A stretch of 35,305 nt of DNA. Origin: Fibrobacter succinogenes (GTDB taxonomy: Bacteria; Fibrobacterota; Fibrobacteria; Fibrobacterales; Fibrobacteraceae). Where the stretch lies: contig CACXKY010000007.1 in assembly GCA_902768325.1 (NCBI GenBank), positions 1 through 35,305 on the forward strand, in the 5' to 3' direction. This document shows positions 25,733 to 32,346 of the stretch, piece after piece; position 1 is the stretch's first letter; each line of letters starts with the position of its first letter. Under the pieces are notes generated by a model. That model was not told the origin of the DNA and searched no databases. It worked only from the letters and a program-made list of their open reading frames with translations. A program made the translations under genes and the position numbers.

Positions 25733-27550
25733 CTAGATGGACAGGGGCGGGAAGTGGATTTTGGTACGTAGACCGGGGTTTGCGTTCTCGATTTCGATTT
25801 TCATGTTCGAAAGCGTGCAGAGTTTCTTCACCATGGAAAGTCCGATGCCTGTCCCCTGCGTGGTTCGGGTCATTTCGTTTTCCACGCGGTAGAATTCCTG
25901 GAACACCTTTTTCATTTCGGACTGCGGAATGCCCGGCCCGTAGTCGCGTACGGCCAGGTACACGTGGTCGACGGCCATGCGCAATTCGATGACGATCATC
26001 TTGTAGTCCGCCTTGACGGAGAACTTGAGCGAGTTGTCCACGAGGTTCGTTAAAATCTGCATCACGGCATCGCGGTCCATCATGAGCTGTACGCTGTCGA
26101 CTTCGGTATCGCACGATACGGTCAGTTCGAAACCGTGGTCTTCGATGTTCTTCGAATACATGGTGACGAAGTCGTCGAGTACGGCCTTCGGGCGGCCCTT
26201 CTTGATGTTGGCGACCCAGCGGTTGCCGTCCAGCTTGGAGAGGTTCAGCACGTTCTGGATAAGGCGCGTGAGGCGGTCCGATTCGCGGGCGATCTGGCTG
26301 TATTTCTGCAGGCGCTTCTCTTCGCTCATCTTGCTGTCGTACTGCTGCAGGAGTTCCGCGCTTACCTTGATGGCGGTTAGCGGCGTCTTGAGTTCATGAC
26401 TCACCGCCGAGATGAAGTCCTGGCGTTTTTTGGCGAGCGACACTTCGCTCTGGGTCAAGCGGTAGACGGCGATAAGGCCCGCGGCCAGCACGAACAGGAC
26501 GACAAAACCGAGGAATAGCAAGAGGGCGCTGCTGTTGAAGTTCTCGCTCTTTTTCATGTACATGTTGAGCGAGATGCTGTTGAGCGGCGGGAGCAGCGGT
26601 ACCGAAAGGATTTTCGTCGTCGCGTTGGCGGCACCGAACCGCAGGAGGTCCGTGTCACCGCTTGAGAAACCGAGGACGAGGTCTTTTTCCAGCGGGTAGA
26701 ACTGCGTTTCGTTCTTGACGAGGCTGCTCAGGTAAGTGCGCAGGTCGACGACGAAGCCCTGTACGAACAGTTCGCTGCCGCGGCGCACGTTACGCCGGAA
26801 GACGATGTAGTTCTTGTTGAATACGGCCCCGAAGGGTTCGATTTCCACTTCCTGGGGGCGCGTGATTTCGAAGGGGATTTCAAGAGTGTCAGTGCTGTCG
26901 AGCTTGGCCGATTCCGCATCGAAGGCGAATGTCTCCTTTTCGGAAGTTTGTTCGAAACGGTTCGCGCGTTCGGTCGTATTCCTTTTCCTCTTGTTCTTGC
27001 CGTGGAGTTTCGGGTCGCGCTTGTACACGGCGTCAATGACGCTTTCCACGGAATCGCGCGGCTGCGCGGTAGCCTCGATGCCTTCGTTTTTAACGCCGAG
27101 GTCGTTCAAGATGTTGTTGATGCGGAAACGGACTTCTTCGCGCTTCGTCCTTTCGGCAGGGGAAATCTGTTCGAGGAGGATTTCGCCGAACCGCCCTTCG
27201 GGCAAGAACGGCGTGCGTAGCGAGTTGTCCGGGGCGAGCTGGAAGTGCCCGATAAGGCCTTCGTACTGGCTCGTGATGGGGTAATCCACCAGTTCCGACA
27301 GCGTGTTTTCTTCGCCGCCGATTACCTGGATGGTGCGGATGAATCCGTATTCGGAATACGAACGCTTGTCTTCGATAGCGAGGTCTTTAGCGATTTGCTG
27401 GTTCAGCGTGTTCGCGACAAACATCGCATGGCCTTGGTACAGGGAATTCGTACCAATCTCCAATTGCGTATACGCCTGGTGGAGCAGAACCACCAGGGGC
27501 AACGTAATGACGAAGAATATCGCCAGGAATATTACGTGGATTTTGCGCAT
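25733..27550 (-). CDS. Sensor histidine kinase with large extracytoplasmic domain
   Basis: A 605-residue two-component sensor. One membrane segment lies at about residues 7-28 and a second at 342-363, enclosing an unusual sensor region of about 310 residues with a highly charged stretch (KNKRKRNTTERANRFEQ). No HAMP domain separates the second segment from the kinase core. The phosphoacceptor is His385 in SAVSHELKTPLTAIK. The ATP-binding boxes are NLVDNSLKFS, DYGPGIP, FQEFYRVEN and GTGIGLSMV. Its ATG overlaps the last 19 bases of the response regulator gene and has no good ribosome-binding site, so translation is probably coupled. The signal it senses is unknown. Confidence 0.93.
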   Translation of the reverse strand: MRKIHVIFLAIFFVITLPLVVLLHQAYTQLEIGTNSLYQGHAMFVANTLNQQIAKDLAIEDKRSYSEYGFIRTIQVIGGEENTLSELVDYPITSQYEGLIGHFQLAPDNSLRTPFLPEGRFGEILLEQISPAERTKREEVRFRINNILNDLGVKNEGIEATAQPRDSVESVIDAVYKRDPKLHGKNKRKRNTTERANRFEQTSEKETFAFDAESAKLDSTDTLEIPFEITRPQEVEIEPFGAVFNKNYIVFRRNVRRGSELFVQGFVVDLRTYLSSLVKNETQFYPLEKDLVLGFSSGDTDLLRFGAANATTKILSVPLLPPLNSISLNMYMKKSENFNSSALLLFLGFVVLFVLAAGLIAVYRLTQSEVSLAKKRQDFISAVSHELKTPLTAIKVSAELLQQYDSKMSEEKRLQKYSQIARESDRLTRLIQNVLNLSKLDGNRWVANIKKGRPKAVLDDFVTMYSKNIEDHGFELTVSCDTEVDSVQLMMDRDAVMQILTNLVDNSLKFSVKADYKMIVIELRMAVDHVYLAVRDYGPGIPQSEMKKVFQEFYRVENEMTRTTQGTGIGLSMVKKLCTLSNMKIEIENANPGLRTKIHFPPLSI

Positions 27551-28260
27551 TCAGGGGCCGAACGCATCTGGTAGCCTTCGCCGCGGAACGTGACGAGGAG
27601 CTTCGGGTGAGCCGGATCGTCCTCGATCTTCTTGCGGAGCTTCGTGATGTGGATGTCGACCGTGCGGGTATCTACGGATTCGGCATTCTCGTAACCCCAG
27701 ACCTTGCGGAGCAGTTCGGCACGCGGAACGGCGTGGTCGCGGTTGTTCCAGAGGTATTCGAGGATTTCGATTTCCTTACGGGTAAATGCGAGTTCTTCCT
27801 TGCCGCGGGTTCCGGTGTATTCGCGGAAGTTCACGCGGAGGTTGCCGGCAGAGAGCTTGCCTTCGTTCTCGAGGGACTGGCGGCTGCGGCGCAGCACCGC
27901 TTCGATACGTGCAAGGAGCATGGGGACGGAGAACGGCTTCGGGATGTAGTCGTCGGCGCCGAACTTGAGGCCGTTGATGATGTCCTCGTCGGCGTTCTTG
28001 GCCGAAAGGATGATAATCGGGAGGCTTCTGTCCTTTTCACGGATCTTATCGCAGACGGTAAAGCCGTCCATGCCGGGGAGCATGAGGTCCAGGAGGACCA
28101 GGCCATACTGGCCGGAAAGGGCCTCGGTAAGGCCGCTTTCGCCGTCGGCTACGTGCTTTACGGAATAGCCGTTGAGTTCGCAGAGGTCTACGAGCCCTTC
28201 GGCAATCGCTATTTCGTCTTCGATAATGAGAATGCTGGTGCTGCTAGAATTTTGAGACAT
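27532..28260 (-). CDS. OmpR/PhoB-family response regulator
   Basis: A 242-residue DNA-binding regulator paired with the overlapping histidine kinase. The receiver domain (about 9-122) has the acidic pair Glu14/Asp15, the phosphorylated Asp58 in LLDLMLPGMDG, Ser86 and Lys108 in KPF. The C-terminal winged helix (about 140-236) has LAFTRKEIEILEYL and the recognition region VDTRTVDIHITKLRKKI, with the end FRGEGYQMR. AAGGA lies four bases before the ATG. The outer-membrane protein gene ends 40 bases upstream on the same strand, so they may share a transcript. Phosphate- or envelope-type signals are common for this class, but the ligand cannot be told from sequence. Confidence 0.95.
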   Translation of the reverse strand: MSQNSSSTSILIIEDEIAIAEGLVDLCELNGYSVKHVADGESGLTEALSGQYGLVLLDLMLPGMDGFTVCDKIREKDRSLPIIILSAKNADEDIINGLKFGADDYIPKPFSVPMLLARIEAVLRRSRQSLENEGKLSAGNLRVNFREYTGTRGKEELAFTRKEIEILEYLWNNRDHAVPRAELLRKVWGYENAESVDTRTVDIHITKLRKKIEDDPAHPKLLVTFRGEGYQMRSAPECAKST

Positions 28261-28300
28261 TGTATCCTTGTTCCTTTGAAACTTTATTAGATCGCGAAGC

Positions 28301-29110
28301 TTAAATCGCGAAGCCGAGACCGAGTTCCAGGGTTACGATACCCGGATCGATTTCTTCCGGATAGTCGCCACCGAAGTAGAACTTGGTGTTGAAGTAGGCG
28401 GCAATCGGGATAATCGGGAGCTTGGCGCGGACGCCGATCAGGGCGTGACCACCGATGCTGGTCTTGACGCCTTCGTCCATAGCCTGGTCCTGGACGCGCT
28501 TTTTGAGGGCTTCGCCGGCTTCCTGGAATTTATCAGCCTGCTGCTGAGCCAAGGCCGGGTCCGCACCGCTTGCGACGGCATCTTGGATCATGCCGGCAAT
28601 GGTCGGGTCGTCGATGAGGCTAGCTACGAACGGATGGTTCAAGACGAAGCTGTTGGCGAAAATGGTAAGGCCACCGCCGATGTAGGGGCGGATAATGGGA
28701 AGCGTCGTGATGGGATAGGTGATAGAGATATCGCCGTTCATGGTGACGAACTTCGGGTTAGCCATACCGAACGGAGTGCCGCCCAGTTCAATTTCGAGGG
28801 GGATTTCCGTCTCGCTCTGGTCTACCGGGTTCTTGACATAGAGGCTGGCGTCATAAGAACCGAAACGGACGTTAAAAGTACCTTCAATGTCGATAATCGG
28901 GAGGAGGTCTACCCACAGTTTGAAACCGAATCCCTGCATCATTCCGTCGGCACCTTCGTGGCTGAAGCTGATTCCGTCAGAAACGGGGCCCTTTTCGCCG
29001 GCTTTCAGGGTCGTACCGAAACCGGGGTTATAGTGTGCGCCAATACCTATAATGGCGAAGGACTGGGTCGCGAGCAAGGCCGCGGCGGCGATAAGGATTT
29101 TGCAGTTCAT
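28301..29110 (-). CDS. Outer-membrane beta-barrel-like protein
   Basis: A 269-residue protein with AGGAG seven bases before its ATG and a clear signal peptide (MNCKILIAAAALLATQSFA). The mature part alternates glycine and aromatic residues in strand-sized units (IIGIGAHYNPGFG, YIGGGLTIFANSFV, YFNTKFYFGG) and ends LELGLGFAI, consistent with a barrel. A helical Gln/Ala-rich insertion (DPALAQQQADKFQEAGEALK) interrupts the strands in the second half and may form a periplasmic or surface loop. No family recognised. A 14-base sequence from its last codons and stop is repeated directly after the stop. It precedes the response regulator gene. Confidence 0.78.
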   Translation of the reverse strand: MNCKILIAAAALLATQSFAIIGIGAHYNPGFGTTLKAGEKGPVSDGISFSHEGADGMMQGFGFKLWVDLLPIIDIEGTFNVRFGSYDASLYVKNPVDQSETEIPLEIELGGTPFGMANPKFVTMNGDISITYPITTLPIIRPYIGGGLTIFANSFVLNHPFVASLIDDPTIAGMIQDAVASGADPALAQQQADKFQEAGEALKKRVQDQAMDEGVKTSIGGHALIGVRAKLPIIPIAAYFNTKFYFGGDYPEEIDPGIVTLELGLGFAI

Positions 29111-29202
29111 AATACTTCTCCTAATTAGACTCGTGTCTTGAAATTATATAAAAATAGGGGAAAAGGACAGCCAAAAAACTTAAAAATTGCCTTTTCAAGC
29201 GT

Positions 29203-29228
29203 AAAAAAAGCGCCTCGGAAAGGCGCCT
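29203..29228 (-). terminator. Terminator after the COG3014-like gene
   Basis: On the minus strand GCGCC and GGCGC form a stem around a 7-base loop, followed by seven T. The remainder of the 164-base gap (29111-29274) holds a TATAAT-like box upstream of the outer-membrane protein gene. Confidence 0.88.
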
Positions 29229-29274
29229 GTTTGTAAATGTTTCCAAAAATTTGGGGAAATGCGCGTTATAGCCG

Positions 29275-30669
29275 CTATTTGATGGCCGGGACGATGACGA
29301 AGACCTTCTGGCCCTTCTTGACGGGAATCTTGTCGAAGTTGTACACCCCGACGGTTTCGCCGTGGCTCCCCTGGGCGGCAACGCTCACGCTGTGGCTGCC
29401 CGGTTCGACGGGAATGCGGGTCATATAGAAGGAATTCGGCAAGAACAGCCCTACACGGAGGTCGGCTTTTTCCAGCTGCCCCTGGGCCAGGTCGACACCG
29501 ATGTTTTTCACGAGGTCGAAGAGGCCGTTACCCGTGTTGGTCGCGGATTTGGCTTTTTGGGCCGCGATGGTGCGCAGCGTGACCCTGACCGCGGTGCGCG
29601 TGATGGTGGAAGTCTTTTCGTCTTCCATGTTCCGGCGCAGTTCGCTATCCACGTCCATCACCTTCTCGGGCTTGATGCGGGTCTTGCCGTCCATCGATAC
29701 TTCAAAATGCGTGACGCGGCTCGGGTGCTTGCGGACTTCGGGGAGGGCAAAACCGATGTGGAAGGTGTTGCTCCCGGCGCCAGCGACCGGCGGTGCCACG
29801 AGCGTGAAGGAATTGCGTTGCCCGGTTTCGCCGTCCTTGTAGTAGAGGTTCATCACGCCGCCGCTCACGAACGTACCGGAGAGGTACATCTCGCCAAGGA
29901 TGGGGCTGTGGCCGGCATAGCCGATCACGATGATTTCCTGGCCCAGTTCCTGGACGGCGGTTGCCTTCGGAGTGCTTGCGAGTTCTTTCTTCTTGAGAGC
30001 GCGGATGTCGTCTTCGCGGTCCATGCGACGCAGGCTTTCGGTCACGAATTCGAACACTTCGTTCGGGACGCCCATCTTGCTTTCGTCGTAAGCCTTGATG
30101 GCCTTGTAGTAGGCGATGGCGGCATCGTCCTTTTCGTCATCCAGGTCGTACACGAGGGCGGAAAGGTAACGGAGGAATCCGTTGTCGTTTACTTTGTCCG
30201 AATCCTTCTGGTAGAGCCTGTTCATCGCTATCTGGGAACGTTTCACTTCGACGAGCGCACCGTCAAGGTCCATTTTCGCCAGGTAGTTCAAGATCTGGAA
30301 TTCGTACAGGGTCAAAAGCTCGAAGGGGCGCGCACGGTAGGGGCGAATATTGTCGTTCGTGAGGATGGCGGCCGCTTCGTTCGTTACAGATTTCGTGTAG
30401 AGATCGTCGTTGATCTTTTCGGCCTTCTCGAAGGCCTTGATACTCTCGTCGAAGTTCCTGTTGTAATGGTGCAGTACGCCCAAGTCGAAGTAGTAGAGGA
30501 ACTCGCTGTTGGAACCATAAAGGTCCTTCTGCTTCTTCTTGACCGTAGCGATGGTGGCTTCGAAGCCCTTCTTTTCAAGCGTCGGCGCGAGTTCGTCGTA
30601 TCGCGTCATGGACTTGTTCGCGCATGACGCTAGGAGAAATGCGGCTAGCAGAAGAAGATAACGCTTCAT
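29275..30669 (-). CDS. COG3014-like lipoprotein of the lpoB locus
   Basis: A 464-residue protein starting at ATG 30669, which opens a lipoprotein signal (MKRYLLLLAAFLLASC, Cys16). A longer in-frame start would lie in the GC-rich hairpin region and is rejected. Residues about 30-200 are helical, with TPR-like packing (FYYFDLGVLHHYNRNFDESI, then KAFEKAEKINDD). The second half is mostly strands and includes IIVIGYAGHSPIL and a closing FVIVPAIK. The layout and position beside lpoB match the COG3014 lipoproteins that often accompany lpoB, recalled from the family and not checked. It probably acts in the periplasm on cell-wall growth. Confidence 0.8.
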   Translation of the reverse strand: MKRYLLLLAAFLLASCANKSMTRYDELAPTLEKKGFEATIATVKKKQKDLYGSNSEFLYYFDLGVLHHYNRNFDESIKAFEKAEKINDDLYTKSVTNEAAAILTNDNIRPYRARPFELLTLYEFQILNYLAKMDLDGALVEVKRSQIAMNRLYQKDSDKVNDNGFLRYLSALVYDLDDEKDDAAIAYYKAIKAYDESKMGVPNEVFEFVTESLRRMDREDDIRALKKKELASTPKATAVQELGQEIIVIGYAGHSPILGEMYLSGTFVSGGVMNLYYKDGETGQRNSFTLVAPPVAGAGSNTFHIGFALPEVRKHPSRVTHFEVSMDGKTRIKPEKVMDVDSELRRNMEDEKTSTITRTAVRVTLRTIAAQKAKSATNTGNGLFDLVKNIGVDLAQGQLEKADLRVGLFLPNSFYMTRIPVEPGSHSVSVAAQGSHGETVGVYNFDKIPVKKGQKVFVIVPAIK

Positions 30670-30707
30670 GGCAGTATTCCAGATTCCGGTTATAAGTGTT
30701 GGGGTTT

Positions 30708-30821
30708 TAGGGGCGATGCCCCTAGGAGAAGGGGTAGCCCCGGAATGGGTCCGGGGCGAGGGGAAGGCTTTCCCCTTTGCCCCATTCTGCACTACACATT
30801 ACACACTGCACTTTGCAGTGC
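30708..30821. repeat. Cluster of four hairpins between lpoB and the COG3014-like gene
   Basis: Within 157 bases of intergenic DNA there are four perfect stem-loops: 30708-30724 (7 bp), 30737-30757 (8 bp, GCCCCGGA/TCCGGGGC), 30760-30775 (6 bp, GGGGAA/TTCCCC) and 30808-30821 (5 bp, GCACT/AGTGC). None has a T run, so they are not ordinary terminators. The density and GC-richness recall extragenic palindromic repeats. Their effect on the lpoB message is unknown. Confidence 0.65.
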
Positions 30822-30826
30822 TGGCT

Positions 30827-31435
30827 TTACATCTTCACGCTGGACTGGGAGACGTACTTCTTGATTTTCTTGTCGCCGATCCAGACCTTCTTGTGGCTCT
30901 GGATGTCGGTGAGTTCCATGTCGACCTGGTAGTAGATGACCTGTTCGCCACCTTCCTGGTCCACGATGGAGTTGAGCGTGCCGGTGAGCATGAGGTCGGC
31001 ACCGATTTCCTGACCGGCGTCCTTGCGGGTTTCTTCGGTGGCGTTGCCAGCCTGGCTTGCGAGTTCGTCGCGGAGTTCGGTACGTTCTTCGGCGTTGGCG
31101 ACGAAGTCGGCCTTGCCGCTGTTGATGAGGGCGCGTTCGATGTCCTTGATGAAGGTTTCGACGTTGATGTGTTCGTGGCTCTTGTTACGGACCTTGCCGA
31201 TGACGACGGTCGGGACCTGACCGTTCTTCTGCTGGAGCATGGTCTGGTACCAGGGGCGGTTGAGGCAGTCGGTAATCATTTCGTCGGCAACGAGGCGGGA
31301 ATCGGTATCGTTCCAGGCGCCGGAAAGGTCGGTCACGGAGTTGGAATCGATACGGGAGACCTTCTTGCCGCCGCTGGAGCAGCCGACGAGGAGGGCGAGA
31401 GAGGCACAAAGGCAGATGGTCCAAATTTTAGACAT
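30827..31435 (-). CDS. lpoB: LpoB-like penicillin-binding protein activator
   Basis: A 202-residue lipoprotein: the signal ends in LALLVGC (Cys19), and AGGAG lies six bases before the ATG. The body matches the LpoB family (COG3417): ADEMITDCLNRPW, VPTVVIGKVRNKSHEHINVE, the helical IKDIERALINSG, GADLMLTGTLNSIVDQ and the end KKVWIGDKKIKK. In E. coli LpoB reaches from the outer membrane through the peptidoglycan to activate PBP1b; the same type of role is inferred. It sits between a PEGA-domain gene and a COG3014-like lipoprotein, a wall-growth grouping. A promoter-like motif overlaps the terminator of the PEGA gene just upstream. Confidence 0.9.
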   Translation of the reverse strand: MSKIWTICLCASLALLVGCSSGGKKVSRIDSNSVTDLSGAWNDTDSRLVADEMITDCLNRPWYQTMLQQKNGQVPTVVIGKVRNKSHEHINVETFIKDIERALINSGKADFVANAEERTELRDELASQAGNATEETRKDAGQEIGADLMLTGTLNSIVDQEGGEQVIYYQVDMELTDIQSHKKVWIGDKKIKKYVSQSSVKM

Positions 31436-31459
31436 ATTGATCTCCTAGTTAAGTTTTAC

Positions 31460-31472
31460 GTACATAAATATA
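31460..31472 (-). promoter_or_regulatory. Promoter-like motif of lpoB
   Basis: The minus strand reads TATATTTATGTAC, almost the same as the motif upstream of the PEGA gene (TATATTTTATGTAC at 32097-32084). In both cases it lies 20 or so bases before the ribosome-binding site. It directly continues the T run of the preceding terminator. A -10 element is the simplest reading. Confidence 0.5.
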
Positions 31473-31504
31473 AAAAAACAGAGCTCCCGGTGGGAGCCCC
31501 TGTT
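31472..31504 (-). terminator. Terminator after the PEGA gene
   Basis: On the minus strand GCTCCC-ACC-GGGAGC is extended by ACAG/CTGT with a small internal bulge and followed by seven T. The T run merges into the lpoB promoter-like motif. Confidence 0.85.
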
Positions 31505-31528
31505 CTTTTATTCCAATTGGGCTTGGAA

Positions 31529-32065
31529 TTATTTCTTTTTCTTGCCGGCAGTGGCGTCGAGTTCGATTTCGACGGTTTCTTCGCCCTTGACGGTCACGAG
31601 GGTTTCGGCAGACTTGCGGTTAGAGCATTCGGCACGCACCACGTGGTCGCCTGCATCCAGGTTGTGGATGGTGAGCGGGGCGCCGTCGGTCTTGTCGGAG
31701 TTTTCACCGTCGACGAAGATGAGGCACTTGCCCGGCTTGGTGGAAACCTTGATGTGGCCCTTCGGGATCTTGGTGCCGAAGTCGAAGTTGTTGCGCTTGT
31801 CCTGGCCCGGCCAGATGTTGACGCGCTGGTTCACGAGTTCGTAACCCTGGTCGATGACCACGAGGGTCTGACGACCGGACTTGACCTGCATATGTTCGAT
31901 GGGGCTCTTGCCGAGCAGTTCGCCGCCCAGGTACACTTCGCTGTTAGGCGGTTCGGTGATGATGTTCACGGTAGCTGCCTTGCCACGGGGAGGCGGATCG
32001 TCGTCGGCGACGGCGGAAGTAAAGAGAAATGCCACCATAAGGGCAAAGATATAGAGTTTCTTCAT
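31529..32065 (-). CDS. Secreted protein with two PEGA domains
   Basis: A 178-residue protein with AAAGGAG six bases before the ATG and a signal peptide (MKKLYIFALMVAFLFTSAVA). Two PEGA-type beta domains are visible. The first, about residues 31-95, is the more regular: VNIITEPPNSEVYLGGELLG, then KSP and the turn GYELVNQRV. The second, about 103-170, has IKVSTKPGKCLIFVDGE and GAPLTIHNLDAGDHVV. PEGA domains are found in surface and cell-envelope proteins and are thought to bind partners. A lysine tail (KKKK) ends the protein. It is the first gene of the lpoB group, though a terminator follows it, so lpoB may be only partly co-transcribed. Confidence 0.88.
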   Translation of the reverse strand: MKKLYIFALMVAFLFTSAVADDDPPPRGKAATVNIITEPPNSEVYLGGELLGKSPIEHMQVKSGRQTLVVIDQGYELVNQRVNIWPGQDKRNNFDFGTKIPKGHIKVSTKPGKCLIFVDGENSDKTDGAPLTIHNLDAGDHVVRAECSNRKSAETLVTVKGEETVEIELDATAGKKKK

Positions 32066-32083
32066 GGATTACTCCTTTTGTTT

Positions 32084-32097
32084 GTACATAAAATATA
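32084..32097 (-). promoter_or_regulatory. Promoter-like motif of the PEGA gene
   Basis: The minus strand reads TATATTTTATGTAC about 20 bases before the start. It is the counterpart of the motif at 31460-31472 upstream of lpoB. The shared core suggests the same sigma factor or regulator for both. Confidence 0.5.
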
Positions 32098-32182
32098 ATG
32101 TTTTTCCGGAATTTAAAATAATTTTATGAAAAAGTTTGTGTACTTAGTGGGGAATTAGTAGAAAAAAGAGTAGAAAGTTCAG

Positions 32183-32198
32183 AGTTACTAGTTACTAG
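32183..32198 (+). repeat. Heptamer repeat, left arm (TTACTAG, two units)
   Basis: AGTTACTAGTTACTAG has two tandem TTACTAG units. It is the exact reverse complement of part of the repeat at 32288-32312. Together they form an inverted pair around about 90 bases with no gene. Confidence 0.8.
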
Positions 32199-32287
32199 AA
32201 AAGTGAAAACGGAATTTTTTTTCGCGGTAGGAAATGTAAATAACCTAGATGTACAATGCTTAAAATGTTTCTAGATGCACTACTTAG

Positions 32288-32312
32288 AACTAGTAACTAG
32301 TAACTAGTAACT
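32288..32312 (+). repeat. Heptamer repeat, right arm (ACTAGTA, three units)
   Basis: Three perfect tandem ACTAGTA units plus ACT. The arm ends 34 bases before the COG3044-type ATPase gene. Pairing with 32183-32198 would give a stem of up to 16 bp. The intervening DNA is AT-rich and has a T8 run (32215-32222). Confidence 0.85.
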
Positions 32313-32346
32313 GATGCCTTAAGTTCTTATACCTATATTTCTCAAC

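Noticed and set aside
30670-30792. 41-residue extension of the COG3014-like lipoprotein
   Set aside because: The extension lies in the hairpin cluster, is Pro/Arg-rich and would destroy the lipoprotein signal that begins at 30669.
32288-32312. Tandem ACTAGTA repeats as a CRISPR fragment
   Set aside because: The units are seven bases with no spacers and there are no cas genes in the window.
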